Program-made: the position numbers and the translations under genes
Notes under the pieces: model-generated
Told to the model about the DNA's origin: nothing
The model's input: the letters and a program-made list of their open reading frames with translations, nothing else
The model's database searches: none
Shown: piece after piece, positions 54,214 through 63,553 of the stretch
Layout: each line of letters begins with the position of its first letter
Numbering within the stretch: position 1 is the stretch's first letter
DNA from: an uncultured Anaerolineae bacterium
GTDB taxonomy: Bacteria > Chloroflexota > Anaerolineae > J036 > Brachytrichaceae
Reading direction: 5' to 3'
DNA length: 64,000 nt
Assembly (NCBI GenBank): GCA_938028725.1
Contig: CALIMH010000012.1
Location: 62,001-126,000 of the forward strand

Positions 54214-55251
54214 TCACAGCTGCTTGAGTGAGACGCGGGCCAGCGCCGCTAAGTTAGCCGCGCCGACGCACAGCATCACTGCACGCAACTGTCCATCAAT
54301 CACCGCGATCTCATCGGCCACTGCTTCGGCGGACTGCACAGCCGCGCGCAGGAATGGCCGGGCCAACCCGAACAACGTCGCGCCTAAGGCGATGCATTTT
54401 GCGCCGTCCACGCCGTTGCGAATGCCACCGCTGGCAAACAGCGTCATGTGGGGCACGGCTTGTCGCACCTGGCAGAGGGACTCAGCGGTGGGGATGCCCC
54501 AGTCCACAAACCCCGCAGCGATCCGGCGCTGCACTTCAGTTTGCGCGCGGAACATCTCAACTTGGCTCCACGACGTGCCACCAGCCCCGGCCACGTCAAT
54601 CGCGGCGACGCCCGTTTCGGCCAGTCGGCGAGCCACGTCGGCCGAAATCCCCCATCCCACCTCCTTCACCACTACCGGGACGCCGTCTTTGTCCAAAGCG
54701 CGCACGACTTCGGCGATCTTGGGGAGCAAGCCGGACCAGTTCCAGTCGCCTTCAGGCTGCAAGATTTCTTGCAGCGGGTTCAAGTGCAAAATGAGCGCGT
54801 CGGCGCCGATCAATGCGACAGCGCGGCGGCAATCGTCCACGCTGAAGCCGTAGTTCAACTGCACGGCGCCGATGTTGGCGAAGAGCAGCACGTCCGGCGC
54901 CACGTCGCGCACTTGGAACGTGTCGCTCAAGTCCGGTCGCACCACTGCGGCCCGCGTTGAGCCGACGCCCATGGCGACGCCAGCCTGTTGGGCGGCCTGA
55001 GCCAAATTGCGGTTGATCGTGCGCGCTTCGGCTGTGCCCCCAGTCATGGAGGAGATCAGGAGCGGCAGGCGCAAACGCCTGCCAAACACCGTGAGCGAAG
55101 TGTCAATTTGGTTGGCGTCCAGCTCGGGGAGGGCGTTGTGCACAAACCGATAGCGCTCCAGTCCCGTCGTGATCGCGGAGGATACGCGCTCTTCCAAGTT
55201 GATGCGGATGTGGTCCGACTTGCGGCTTTCAAGCAGCTTGCCTTCATCCAT
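54214..55251 (-). CDS. fni: Type II isopentenyl diphosphate isomerase (FMN)
   Basis: IDI-2 interconverts IPP and DMAPP with reduced FMN, feeding isoprenoids (quinone, carotenoid, chlorophyll tail). Typical segments are [12 protein letters not shown] at the N-terminus, [37 protein letters not shown] and GAGGTSW, ending in an FMN-phosphate loop ASGGIRNG. I chose the ATG at 55251 ([14 protein letters not shown]); the next frame extension upstream begins with TTG. 345 residues is normal. It is divergent from acpP. Confidence 0.95.
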   Translation of the reverse strand: MDEGKLLESRKSDHIRINLEERVSSAITTGLERYRFVHNALPELDANQIDTSLTVFGRRLRLPLLISSMTGGTAEARTINRNLAQAAQQAGVAMGVGSTRAAVVRPDLSDTFQVRDVAPDVLLFANIGAVQLNYGFSVDDCRRAVALIGADALILHLNPLQEILQPEGDWNWSGLLPKIAEVVRALDKDGVPVVVKEVGWGISADVARRLAETGVAAIDVAGAGGTSWSQVEMFRAQTEVQRRIAAGFVDWGIPTAESLCQVRQAVPHMTLFASGGIRNGVDGAKCIALGATLFGLARPFLRAAVQSAEAVADEIAVIDGQLRAVMLCVGAANLAALARVSLKQL

Positions 55252-55358
55252 CTGCAACAGTGCGGCACAATCGTAACTCAAACGCTGCAGCGGTGTTAAT
55301 CCTGTTGTCAGCCATCGTGTGAGTTAGAATCAGGAAGTCTGGTTAAGGAGGAACTTAC

Positions 55359-55604
55359 ATGTCAGAATCCACCTTTGAGCGTGTCAAAGCACTCACTGTC
55401 AAAATCCTCGGTGTCGCGCCGGAGAAGGTGACGATGGAAGCGCGCTTCCGCGAGGACCTGGAGGCGGATTCGTTGGACCTTGTCGAGCTCATCATGGCCT
55501 TCGAGGAAGAGTTCGGCGGCGAGATCACCGACCAGGAGGCGCAGAAAATCACCACTGTAGGCCAAGCTGTGGAGTATCTGGAGCAGCGGATGAACAGCAA
55601 CTGA
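55359..55604 (+). CDS. acpP: Acyl carrier protein
   Basis: ACP carries growing acyl chains on 4'-phosphopantetheine. The 81 residues have Ser38 in the [18 protein letters not shown] motif. A strong AAGGAGG (55345-55351) lies 7 bases before the ATG. There are no fab genes around it; a strong terminator follows, so it is a single-gene unit. Confidence 0.96.
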   Translation: MSESTFERVKALTVKILGVAPEKVTMEARFREDLEADSLDLVELIMAFEEEFGGEITDQEAQKITTVGQAVEYLEQRMNSN

Positions 55605-55630
55605 TGTTGCGCGCAGCGCTCATCAGCTTG

Positions 55631-55667
55631 CAAGCCCCTTCCGTATCGGATAGGGGCTTGTTTTTTT
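55631..55667 (+). terminator. Rho-independent terminator of acpP
   Basis: A stem with CAAGCCCCT (55631-55639) and AGGGGCTTG (55652-55660), plus a short inner helix, is followed by a run of seven T. It lies 27 bases after the acpP stop. Confidence 0.93.
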
Positions 55668-55720
55668 GAGAACCACACCAGCCGCGCTGGATGAGCGGGC
55701 GCACAGTATCATCATGGCAC

Positions 55721-57001
55721 ATGCGCATTGCCATCGTCGGTGCCGGGGCCACGGGTTTGGCGGCAGCATATGAGCTGCTGCTGAAAGGGCAGCACGTGGA
55801 GGTCTTCGAGGCTGCTCTGCAACCCGGCGGGCTAGCCGGCGGCTTCCAACAACCGGGTTGGAGCTGGTCGCTGGAGAAGTTCTACCACCACTGGTTTGCC
55901 ACCGATCGCGACGTGCTGCGTTTGGCCGAAGCGATCGGCGTCCGCCAGCGCGTGATCTTCAAGCGGCCGGTCACCGTGGTGTATCACCAGGGGCAGTTCT
56001 ATCCCCTTGATTCGCCGCAAGCAGTGCTGCGCTTCCCCGGCCTTGGCTTCAAAGACAAGCTGCAATTTGCGCTGGCCACCGCTTACCTGAAGTTTGTCAC
56101 CAACAACTGGCGCGCGCTGGAGCGCTTCACGGCAGATGAGTGGTGTCGGCGCTGGATGGGCCGCGCCGCCTACGAGGTGATTTGGCAGCCGCTGCTGGAG
56201 GGCAAGTTTGGCGAGCTGCACACGCAGGTGAACATGGCGTGGCTGTGGGCGCGCTTCAAAGCGCGCACGCCGCGCTTGGGCACGTTTGAGGGCGGCTTCC
56301 AAGCCTTTTTCGATGCGCTGGCCGAGGCCGTGTGTCAACGCGGCGGGGTGATCCACTACGGCACGCCGGTGGCTCAAGTGTTGCGCGATGACCGAGGCTG
56401 GAAGGTGCAAACAGCGGCGTGCACGAGCTGGTTCGATCAGGTGCTGATCACCACATCGCCGCGGCTGTTGCTGCGCTTGGCGCCGCAGTTGCCGGTTGAT
56501 TACGCGGCCGCCTTGCGCCAGCTGCGCTCGCTGGGGGCGCTGGTGGTGATCTTCGCCTTGCGTCACCCGCTCAGCCCGCGCGGCTACTACTGGCATAACC
56601 TGCCCAAGTCGGCCGGCTTCCCCTTCCTCGCGCTGTGTGAGCACACCAACTTTGTCGAAGCGGAGCACTTCGGCGGCCAGCGGCTTGTCTACTGCGGCGA
56701 CTACTTGCCGCCGGAGCATCCCTACTTCACCGCGCCCGATCACGAGTTGGTCGAGCTGTTCGCCGGCTCGCTCCATCGCTTCAACCCGCAGTTCTCGAAA
56801 AGCTGGATCAGCGACGCCTGGGTGTTCCGCGAACCCTACGCGCAGCCGGTGCCGTTCGTCAACCACTCGCGCGCGCTGCCAACCACGCGAACACCACTGG
56901 CCGGCCTTTGGTTTGCTAGCATGAGCCACGTGTACCCATGGGATCGCGGCACGAACTACGCTGTGCGGTTGGGTCGAGAGGTGGCTCAGGCGATGGTGTG
57001 A
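55721..57001 (+). CDS. FAD-dependent NAD(P)-binding oxidoreductase (protoporphyrinogen oxidase/desaturase-like)
   Basis: This flavoprotein of 426 residues starts IAIVGAGATGLAAAYELLLKGQHVEVFEA, a Rossmann FAD motif, followed by GGLAGGF. It belongs to the broad amine-oxidase/HpnE/UDP-galactopyranose mutase-like superfamily, with FEGGFQAFFDALAEAV and a C-terminal WDRGTNYAVRLGREVA FAD-contact segment. I chose the ATG at 55721; the frame opening 10 codons upstream has no match. The enzyme's substrate is unknown: a phytoene, squalene or porphyrin step are possible in a phototroph, but none is shown. The YhhN gene follows at once. Confidence 0.85.
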   Translation: MRIAIVGAGATGLAAAYELLLKGQHVEVFEAALQPGGLAGGFQQPGWSWSLEKFYHHWFATDRDVLRLAEAIGVRQRVIFKRPVTVVYHQGQFYPLDSPQAVLRFPGLGFKDKLQFALATAYLKFVTNNWRALERFTADEWCRRWMGRAAYEVIWQPLLEGKFGELHTQVNMAWLWARFKARTPRLGTFEGGFQAFFDALAEAVCQRGGVIHYGTPVAQVLRDDRGWKVQTAACTSWFDQVLITTSPRLLLRLAPQLPVDYAAALRQLRSLGALVVIFALRHPLSPRGYYWHNLPKSAGFPFLALCEHTNFVEAEHFGGQRLVYCGDYLPPEHPYFTAPDHELVELFAGSLHRFNPQFSKSWISDAWVFREPYAQPVPFVNHSRALPTTRTPLAGLWFASMSHVYPWDRGTNYAVRLGREVAQAMV

Positions 57002-57039
57002 GATGCGCGCGGCACAAGCGCCGGTGTTAGACTGCGCAT

Positions 57040-57735
57040 GTGCCGATCGCGTTTGCGCTCATCCCCCCGTTTGTCATCACGTTGCTGCTGTTGCTGCGTG
57101 CCGAGGCGCTGCAACCACGACGCCCGGCGCATGTGCGTGTGTGGGAGTCCCTGGCCACGGCCTGGTTGTTGGGCGTAGCGTGGTTGTCGCTGCTGGAATC
57201 GCCGCGAGCGCCTCTCTACACAGTGCTGGTCAGTGCAGGGTTAGCTTGCTCACTAGTTGGCGATTGGCTGCTGATAGAGGCAGAAGACCCAAAGCGCGTC
57301 GCTAGAGGAGGAGCGGCGCTGATGCTGGCCCACATGTCTTACGTCCTCGCGTTTGCGTTTGCCCAACATGTGCGGCAGATGCCGCTCGACCTATCGCGGG
57401 AGAGCTGGTTGGCGGTGGCACTGTTGGTGATGGGTGGAATGGTGTATCTGTACTTGCGGCCCTCAGTGGGAGCGATGAACAATGCTGTGCTGCTCTACAT
57501 CACCACACTCTCGCTGATGGTGCATCGCGCAGCCAGCAGCGTCGTGCCCGGCGGCAGCTTGATCGCCCAGCCGGCGCTGGCAGCAGGCGGAGCGCTGCTG
57601 TGTTACGCCTCGGACTTCATGATGGCTATCAACAAGTTCGTCTTCGGCAGTGGCGACAGGAGCAATCACGTGTGGGTGCTAGTCACGCGCTACAGCGCAC
57701 AGTTGTTGATCGCGCTCTCAGCGTCGCTGCTGTGA
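57040..57735 (+). CDS. YhhN/TMEM86-family membrane protein (lysoplasmalogenase-like)
   Basis: This integral membrane protein of 231 residues starts with GTG and has about eight hydrophobic segments. The YhhN pattern is visible: LVGDWLLIE near residue 78, MLAHMSYVLAFAF, and near the end GALLCYASDFMMAINKFVF, matching the SDxxxAxNxF signature. The animal member hydrolyses lysoplasmalogen; bacterial roles are open. Its 3' end overlaps the convergent rimI gene by 46 bases. Confidence 0.8.
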   Translation: MPIAFALIPPFVITLLLLLRAEALQPRRPAHVRVWESLATAWLLGVAWLSLLESPRAPLYTVLVSAGLACSLVGDWLLIEAEDPKRVARGGAALMLAHMSYVLAFAFAQHVRQMPLDLSRESWLAVALLVMGGMVYLYLRPSVGAMNNAVLLYITTLSLMVHRAASSVVPGGSLIAQPALAAGGALLCYASDFMMAINKFVFGSGDRSNHVWVLVTRYSAQLLIALSASLL

Positions 57736-58337
57736 TCGGATGCGCTCATGCCTAACGAGCGCGGCGCGTCCGCCCGCGCTGACAGGCCGAGCTGCTCCTG
57801 GTAGGAGGGGTCGGTGAAGCGGGTGATGGTCATGATGAGCGCGTCCTCGCGGTTATCCTGGTAGTAGGCCTTGCGTTGCCCCACCACCTCGAAGCCGTAT
57901 TTGCGGTATAGCGCTTGTGCGCCGACGTTGCTGACGCGCACCTCGAGCGTGACAGTAGTGGCGTGGCGTGCAGTGGCTTGTCGCAGCAGCTCGCGTAGCA
58001 TCTGCTCGCCCACGCCGCGCCGTCGCCAGGCGGGGTCCACCGCGATGGTGGCAATGTGTGCTTCGTCGGTCATCATCCACATGCCGGCAAAGCCAACCAC
58101 GGGCATGTTGCTTTGCCGGGAGCGGGCGAGCCAGCGTCGCAGCCATGAGTGTGGTGCAGGCGGGGCGCCTGCACAAGCAACCACAAAATGGGCCGCGGTG
58201 TTCTGCAACTCACTGAGCCAAGCCTCAAGCGGCCAAGGTCTTGGGAAAGACTGCCGGTCAATGGCCATCACTGATGGCAGGTCGCTGAGGCGCATTGGAC
58301 GCACACCGATCGAGGCTGAGGCAGGGGTGGGATGCAT
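57690..58337 (-). CDS. rimI: Ribosomal-protein-alanine N-acetyltransferase
   Basis: RimI is a GNAT enzyme that acetylates the N-terminus of ribosomal protein S18 and others. The acetyl-CoA motif is IATIAVDPAWRRRGVGEQMLRELL, then LEVRVSNVGAQALYRKYGFEVVGQRKAYY and DALIM. The N- and C-terminal extensions make 215 residues, longer than the usual 150. It is the third gene of tsaE-tsaB-rimI. Confidence 0.93.
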   Translation of the reverse strand: MHPTPASASIGVRPMRLSDLPSVMAIDRQSFPRPWPLEAWLSELQNTAAHFVVACAGAPPAPHSWLRRWLARSRQSNMPVVGFAGMWMMTDEAHIATIAVDPAWRRRGVGEQMLRELLRQATARHATTVTLEVRVSNVGAQALYRKYGFEVVGQRKAYYQDNREDALIMTITRFTDPSYQEQLGLSARADAPRSLGMSASDHSSDAESAINNCAL

Positions 58338-58341
58338 TGGG

Positions 58342-59001
58342 CTATGCCTCCGGCGGGTAAATGGCAGTCAACGTCATCACGTCGTCCACCTCGCCGCGCG
58401 ACCAGCGGTTGAAGGCGAGATCGGCCAAGAAGCCGGCCCGGCGCAAGTTCCAGGCCGGTGGTGCTGCGCGGATGTGCGCCGGCAACCTGGCCCACACGTG
58501 GGGCGCCACCTCACCGCACACCCAAGTGGGTGCAGCTGCCTCCAGCTCGGCGACCAACTCCTCCCATGGCACAATCCGCCATGTGTCTGCGACGTGAGGG
58601 ACATCCTCAATCCAATCGTAGCGACAAATGGCCGCGCGCGATCGCCCTGCTTCCAACACCACCAGCATGGGCAAGTGATGGCAGGGCTGGGCGTATGCTA
58701 GCACGTCAAACGCTGTGACGCCGATGAGCGGCAGGCCTTGCGCCAGCGCCATCCCCTTGGCGATAGCCAGACCGCATCGCACACCGGTAAATGAACCGGG
58801 GCCGATGGCAACAGCGATGGCAGCCAGCTCTGCTGTGCTCACGTGTGAAGCGCGCAGCAGCTCTTCGATTCGGGCACTGACGCGCGCCGTCTCCTCGCGT
58901 TGGGCCTCCCAAGTTATCTCGCCCAGCAGCGTGTGCTCATTGCGCAGAGCGATGGAGGAGCGGCGCGTGCACGTGTCAATGGCGAGCAGCGTGGCGGACA
59001 T
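58342..59001 (-). CDS. tsaB: tRNA threonylcarbamoyladenosine biosynthesis protein TsaB
   Basis: TsaB is the non-catalytic partner of TsaD in making t6A at tRNA position 37. The 219 residues have the ASKHA-fold start LLAIDTCTRRSSIAL and AIAVAIGPGSFTGVRCGLAIAKGMALAQGLPLIGV, typical of TsaB. It lies between tsaE and rimI (4-base gap to rimI); tsaD itself is not in the window. Confidence 0.94.
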   Translation of the reverse strand: MSATLLAIDTCTRRSSIALRNEHTLLGEITWEAQREETARVSARIEELLRASHVSTAELAAIAVAIGPGSFTGVRCGLAIAKGMALAQGLPLIGVTAFDVLAYAQPCHHLPMLVVLEAGRSRAAICRYDWIEDVPHVADTWRIVPWEELVAELEAAAPTWVCGEVAPHVWARLPAHIRAAPPAWNLRRAGFLADLAFNRWSRGEVDDVMTLTAIYPPEA

Positions 59002-59010
59002 GGTGGCTTT

Positions 59011-59514
59011 TCAGACTCCAAACGTTGCCTTGCGGAAGGCGAGCAGCGTCTGCCACGCCTGGGTGTTTTGGGTAGCAAAGGTGAGATGTCTGCGATACTC
59101 GTCCACTGTGCGCAGGCGCACGTGGATGGTGTGCTCGGGCAGCAGATGCTGCACGCGCTCTGGCCACTCGATCACCACCACCCCCAGCGGGTCCTCGAGG
59201 ATCTCCTCCAAGCCCAACGTGCGGAGGTCTTCCGCGTTGGGGGCACGGTAGAGGTCCACGTGATAGAGGGCTGCGCTGTCTTGCGCGCGGTGGTGCTTTT
59301 GGACGAGTGTGAAGGTGGGGCTGCGCAGTATCTGGTCAGCGCCCCAACCAAGGCCAACGCCGCGCGCGAAGCTGGTTTTGCCGGCGCCCATCTCGCCATA
59401 GAGCGCCAGCACTGCCCCTGGCTGCAGCAGCGCGCCCAGCCGCATTCCAAGCCGTTGCGTCTGCTCCTCACTGTGGCTGGTGCATTCAAAGGACAGGGGC
59501 TCTAGGATCGGCAT
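59011..59514 (-). CDS. tsaE: tRNA threonylcarbamoyladenosine biosynthesis ATPase TsaE
   Basis: TsaE is the ATPase of the t6A complex. Walker A is GEMGAGKTS (residues 40-48), then SPTFTLVQKH, LYHVDLYR and VVIEWPERV, as in the family. The ATG at 59514 gives a normal 167-residue protein; in-frame ATGs at 59550 and 59565 are possible. It is the first gene of tsaE-tsaB-rimI, which is a common bacterial order. Confidence 0.94.
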   Translation of the reverse strand: MPILEPLSFECTSHSEEQTQRLGMRLGALLQPGAVLALYGEMGAGKTSFARGVGLGWGADQILRSPTFTLVQKHHRAQDSAALYHVDLYRAPNAEDLRTLGLEEILEDPLGVVVIEWPERVQHLLPEHTIHVRLRTVDEYRRHLTFATQNTQAWQTLLAFRKATFGV

Positions 59515-59655
59515 AGGCTCGGACTCGGCGCAGAGGATTATAAGGTCCATCGCTGCACGCTCCAACCACGCCGCGGACGCGAAAAGGCGATTGGGCGAAG
59601 GCAGCGCCTCTGCCCGGCGTCAGTCGTCTTCCGAGGAGCGCGTCCTTCGCATTGG

Positions 59656-62046
59656 CTAGGTGCGCGCCACAGGCGCAGTTTGCGGCGTGGAGCGCACCGG
59701 GATATGGAAGGCCGCGCGTGCCGGTTGTGTGGAGGCTGGTGGTTGCAAGTCGCGGCCCAGCAGCACGCGCTCGAGGTTGATCGGCAGCTCGCGCACGCGC
59801 CGGCCGGTGGCGTGTGCGATGGCGTTGGCTATGGCAGGCGCAGTTGGCACCAAAGCAGGCTCGGCGATGTTTTTCGCGCCGTAGGGGCCATGCGAATACG
59901 CCGACTCAACGAACACGCCGGTGATCTCCGGCACGTCCACCGATGTGGGGATGAGGTAAGACTCAAAGTTGGTCTGCTGTAGGTAGCCTTCGCGGTAGGT
60001 GATCTGCTCGGTGAGGGCATAGCCTAGCCCCTGCGCGATGCCACCGTAGAGCTGACCGTACGCACCCTGGGGGAACACCACTTTGCCTATGTCATGCACG
60101 GCCCAAATGTGCAACACCTGCACGTTGCCAGTGCGTAAGTCCACCTCCACCTCGGCGATCTGCGCGCCGTACACGTATGCCATGTAAGGTGTGCCACGGC
60201 CATGATGATGGTCCCACGCGATCTTCGGCGCGGACCAGTGACCGTGCGCGGACAGGATGAGGCCAAGCCGGCGAGCGTGGTCCACCACTTTCTCCCATGC
60301 TACGGCTTCTTCATCTGGGCCGATATACGCTTCACCATCGCGGATCAACTGGCGCGGGTCACATTGGAGCAAGTTGGCGGCGGCCATGTCAAGCGTTTGG
60401 CGCAAGTTGCGCGCGGCAAGCCGCATCGCGTTGCCGCCGACAACGGTGGTGCGGCTGGCGACTGTCGGGCCGGAGTCAATTGCCGTGTTGGTGTCGGGGC
60501 GTTGCATGTGGATGCGCTCGGGCCGAACGCCCAGCTCTTCGGCGGCGATCAGCGTGAAGACAGTGCGCGAGCCGGTGCCGTAGTCGGTCAAGCCGGAGGT
60601 GATTTCCACAGAGTAGTCGGGGAGGATGCTGATGGTGGCGCCGGCGCTATCTGCGCCTTCTGCGCCGAGCGACATGCCGTGATACATCACGGCCACGCCG
60701 ATGCCGCGGCGCTTCTCGGTCGAAGTTTGGCGGCCGTACTCGGCCCGCTTGCGATCCCAGTCGCTGATGCGGCGGGCGGTGGTCAAGCACTCGATCAGGC
60801 CAACCGACTCGGTGAGCTTTTGGCCGTGCACGGTCTCGTCACCTAGCCGCAGGCAGTTCTTCAGGCGCAGGTCAATCGGGTCTATGCCGAGCAGGTCAGC
60901 CAGCTCATCCACGGTTTGTTCCACCGCGAAGCAAACCTCTGGATTGCCGAAGCCGCGGAAGGCGCCGGCATAGCCGTTGTTGGTGTACACGCAGTGCACG
61001 TCCACGTCACAGGCTTGGTAGCGGTAGCAGCCCATGGCGTGAATGCTGGCCCGCCAAGCTGTGAAGGGCGTCTCGGAAGCGTATGCCCCGGAGTCAATGA
61101 TGCCGCGGAACCAACACGCCCGCAGCGTGCCGTCACGGTCAGCGCCTAGGCGGATGCGCATGTGCATGGCGTCGCGCTTGTAGCTGGCCACCATGCTCTC
61201 CTCTCGTGAGAAGACCATGCGCACCGGCCGGCCAGTGAGCAAGGCCAACTTGGCCACTTGTGCGGAGCTTTCATAGATGATGTCGTCCTTGCCACCAAAC
61301 GAGCCGCCGACGGTGGGCTGAATCACGCGCACCAGGCTCTTAGGTAAGCCGAGCACCATCGCCAGGTTGCCTTGGTTGATGAAGGGGCTTTGGTTGGGCG
61401 CATAGACCACCACGCCCCCCTCCGGCGTGGGGATGGCTAGCACGCCCTCGGGTTCGATGTAAGCGTGCTCCTGCCAGTCGGTGAAGTATTCGCGGTCCAG
61501 GACAATTGGGCAAGCGGCCAGCTCGGCTTCGGCGTCGCCTTTGCACACGATCATGTGATCGCCTTTGAGGTTGGGATGCTGGCCGTCGGCGCGGTCTGGG
61601 CCAACTTGAGGGGCATCAGGGTCGAGCGCGCGGCGCGCGTCGAACAGCGCCGGCAACAGCTCCAGCTCGCACACGATCGCCTGCACGCCGGCCTGGGCAG
61701 CTTGGGGAGTATCGGCGACCACGGCTGCGATCGGCTCGCCGACATAGCGCACCTTCTGGTAAGCCAGCATGTATTTGTCTTTGATAGGGAAGCCGTAGAG
61801 GCCGTGATCCACGAAATCCTCGCTGGTGATCGCGGCGTGCACGCCGGGCACTTTCAGCGCCGGGGTGACGTCCAGCCGCACGATGCGGGCGTGTGGCACA
61901 GTGCTGCGCAAGCAACGGGCATGCAACATGCCCGGCACGCGGTAATCGGCGATGTACTTGGCCCTGCCGGTCACTTTGTCCAGCGCGTCCACGCGGCGGG
62001 CCGGCTTGCCGACGTACGTGAGCGGCTGCTGGGTGATGTGGCTCAT
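59656..62046 (-). CDS. Molybdenum hydroxylase large subunit (xanthine dehydrogenase/aldehyde oxidase type)
   Basis: This catalytic subunit of 796 residues binds molybdopterin-cytosine-dinucleotide-type cofactor. Marks are RVDALDKVTGRAKYIADYRVPGMLHA at the start, VGGSFGGKDD, the active-site loop GAFRGFGNPE, and the C-terminal GPYGAKNIAEPALVPTAPAIANAI with the essential glutamate. The loop is neither AYxCSFR (form I) nor AYRGAGR (form II) of CO dehydrogenase, so CO oxidation is unlikely. Its ATG overlaps the 2Fe-2S subunit stop (ATGA). The substrate is unknown (purine, aldehyde or N-heterocycle). Confidence 0.93.
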   Translation of the reverse strand: MSHITQQPLTYVGKPARRVDALDKVTGRAKYIADYRVPGMLHARCLRSTVPHARIVRLDVTPALKVPGVHAAITSEDFVDHGLYGFPIKDKYMLAYQKVRYVGEPIAAVVADTPQAAQAGVQAIVCELELLPALFDARRALDPDAPQVGPDRADGQHPNLKGDHMIVCKGDAEAELAACPIVLDREYFTDWQEHAYIEPEGVLAIPTPEGGVVVYAPNQSPFINQGNLAMVLGLPKSLVRVIQPTVGGSFGGKDDIIYESSAQVAKLALLTGRPVRMVFSREESMVASYKRDAMHMRIRLGADRDGTLRACWFRGIIDSGAYASETPFTAWRASIHAMGCYRYQACDVDVHCVYTNNGYAGAFRGFGNPEVCFAVEQTVDELADLLGIDPIDLRLKNCLRLGDETVHGQKLTESVGLIECLTTARRISDWDRKRAEYGRQTSTEKRRGIGVAVMYHGMSLGAEGADSAGATISILPDYSVEITSGLTDYGTGSRTVFTLIAAEELGVRPERIHMQRPDTNTAIDSGPTVASRTTVVGGNAMRLAARNLRQTLDMAAANLLQCDPRQLIRDGEAYIGPDEEAVAWEKVVDHARRLGLILSAHGHWSAPKIAWDHHHGRGTPYMAYVYGAQIAEVEVDLRTGNVQVLHIWAVHDIGKVVFPQGAYGQLYGGIAQGLGYALTEQITYREGYLQQTNFESYLIPTSVDVPEITGVFVESAYSHGPYGAKNIAEPALVPTAPAIANAIAHATGRRVRELPINLERVLLGRDLQPPASTQPARAAFHIPVRSTPQTAPVART

Positions 62047-62516
62047 GGCTGAGCGCGCCTCCCTTTGGCAGTTGCCTCGATCGCGTCCACAATTTGTTGG
62101 TAGCCAGTGCAGCGACACAGGTTGCCGGCCAGCGCCAGGCGGATCTCGGCGCGGGTGGGATGAGGATTTTGCCGCAGCAGCGCCTCGCCGGCCATGATCA
62201 TGCCGGGGATGCAAATGCCGCACTGCACTGCACCATACTCGATGAAGTGTTGCTGCAAATCGTTAGGCCCTCCGTCTGCAGCGTGAACACCCTCGATAGT
62301 GACGATCTCGCACCCCTCCGCCTGTGGCGCCAGCACCATGCAGCTATTAACCAGGCGGCCGTCTTTGATGACGGCACACGCGCCACACTCGCCGACTGCG
62401 CAACCCTCCTTGGTGCCGGTCAGGTTTAGGTAGTCCCGCAACAAATCGAGCAGGGTAATGTCCGGCGGTGCTTCTACCGCCACCGCCTCGCCGTTTAGGA
62501 TGAACTCAATGCGCAT
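62043..62516 (-). CDS. Molybdenum hydroxylase 2Fe-2S subunit
   Basis: This electron-transfer subunit of 157 residues holds two [2Fe-2S] clusters. The plant-type set is Cys39, Cys44, Cys47 and Cys59 (GCAVGECGAC...SC), and the second set Cys99, Cys102, Cys134 and Cys136 (CGIC...CRC). All eight are present. It overlaps the FAD subunit gene by 11 bases and the large subunit gene by 4. Confidence 0.95.
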   Translation of the reverse strand: MRIEFILNGEAVAVEAPPDITLLDLLRDYLNLTGTKEGCAVGECGACAVIKDGRLVNSCMVLAPQAEGCEIVTIEGVHAADGGPNDLQQHFIEYGAVQCGICIPGMIMAGEALLRQNPHPTRAEIRLALAGNLCRCTGYQQIVDAIEATAKGRRAQP

Positions 62517-63390
62517 GGGTTCCGTTTGACTCCTGCATACGAAAGACTCGCCGCAGCGCGCGCGACACCAGCGCCTGTAGGGCGATCGCCTTGTAATCGG
62601 TGGACCAGCGCCGGCCAGTGGCAGCCACCATCACACGGCTGGCTGCAGCGCCGGCGGCTTCAAACAACGCCGTGCTCGGGCGCTCTCCAAGCAGCATGTC
62701 CTCCACTTCGGTGAAGCGGCGTAGCCGCGGCAGCGCTGATCCCGGCACCACGCGCACAAACTCGATGCGCCCATCGGCGGAGAGCCGACCGGCCACTGCC
62801 ACGTTGAGCCGTGCGATGGCTTGCGCGTTGCGGCGGCCGATCTTCAAGAAGACTGACCGCGTCCCAGCGGGCAGGAGGGGGAACGTGAAGTGGGTGATCA
62901 GGTCGCCCGGCTGCAACGCCGTTTGGTGAGGGCCGAGCAACAAGTCAGCCACCGGCACGGCGCGCATGCCCTCGCTGTTCGCCACGTGCGCCAGCGCATC
63001 CAGGCAGACCAGCGGCGGCACGCCATCCGCGCATGCAGCGCCATTGCCCACGTTGCCGCCCAGCGTGCCAGTGTTGGCAATCGCTGGCCCACCCACCAGC
63101 CGCGCAGCCTCCACCAAACAGGCGGCATGCTCACACAGCAGCGGGCTTTCCACCAACTCCGTGTAGGTGACCGCCGCCCCGATGCGAATCTCGCCCTCTT
63201 CGCGTGCTACGCTCCTCATCGCTGGGATGCGGCTCACATCCACCAAGCGCTGAAAATTGGGCTTGGTGTGGCGCACTTGCACCAGCAAGTCTGTGCCGCC
63301 GGCCAAAGGGCGGCTGACCCAGCGCGGGTCATTCAGCAACGCAATAGCCTCGTCAATAGTGCTCGCTCTCGCGTAGTCAAAGAGGGGCAT
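62506..63390 (-). CDS. Molybdenum hydroxylase FAD-binding subunit
   Basis: This FAD subunit of 294 residues has the VAO-type [15 protein letters not shown] and [21 protein letters not shown] motifs and a C-terminal CO-dehydrogenase-flavoprotein-like domain ([19 protein letters not shown]). I chose the ATG at 63390, with AGGAG eight bases upstream; the longer frame lies over the promoter. It is the first gene of the three-subunit operon. Confidence 0.94.
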   Translation of the reverse strand: MPLFDYARASTIDEAIALLNDPRWVSRPLAGGTDLLVQVRHTKPNFQRLVDVSRIPAMRSVAREEGEIRIGAAVTYTELVESPLLCEHAACLVEAARLVGGPAIANTGTLGGNVGNGAACADGVPPLVCLDALAHVANSEGMRAVPVADLLLGPHQTALQPGDLITHFTFPLLPAGTRSVFLKIGRRNAQAIARLNVAVAGRLSADGRIEFVRVVPGSALPRLRRFTEVEDMLLGERPSTALFEAAGAAASRVMVAATGRRWSTDYKAIALQALVSRALRRVFRMQESNGTHAH

Positions 63391-63537
63391 TCCGACTTTC
63401 TCCTGTTTGGGCGACCAGCTCTGTCGAGGCTCAGCACGACGGGAGGGCCCAGCTCTCGCCTCATGCGCGATTCTACCAGCGATAGCAAGCAGCTCTCTCA
63501 TCGCAACCGCTCAGGCTGCTGAAGCGTTTCCATCGCG

Positions 63538-63543
63538 TATACT
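63538..63543 (+). promoter_or_regulatory. -10 element of the M50 protease gene (TATACT)
   Basis: TATACT lies 10 bases before the M50 ATG, so the transcript should start almost at the start codon. No -35 match is evident. Confidence 0.35.
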
Positions 63544-63553
63544 CTGCCAGGTC

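Noticed and set aside
59656-63390. Aerobic CO dehydrogenase (coxMSL)
   Set aside because: The large subunit lacks both the AYxCSFR and AYRGAGR loops; it has GAFRGFGNPE as in other hydroxylases.
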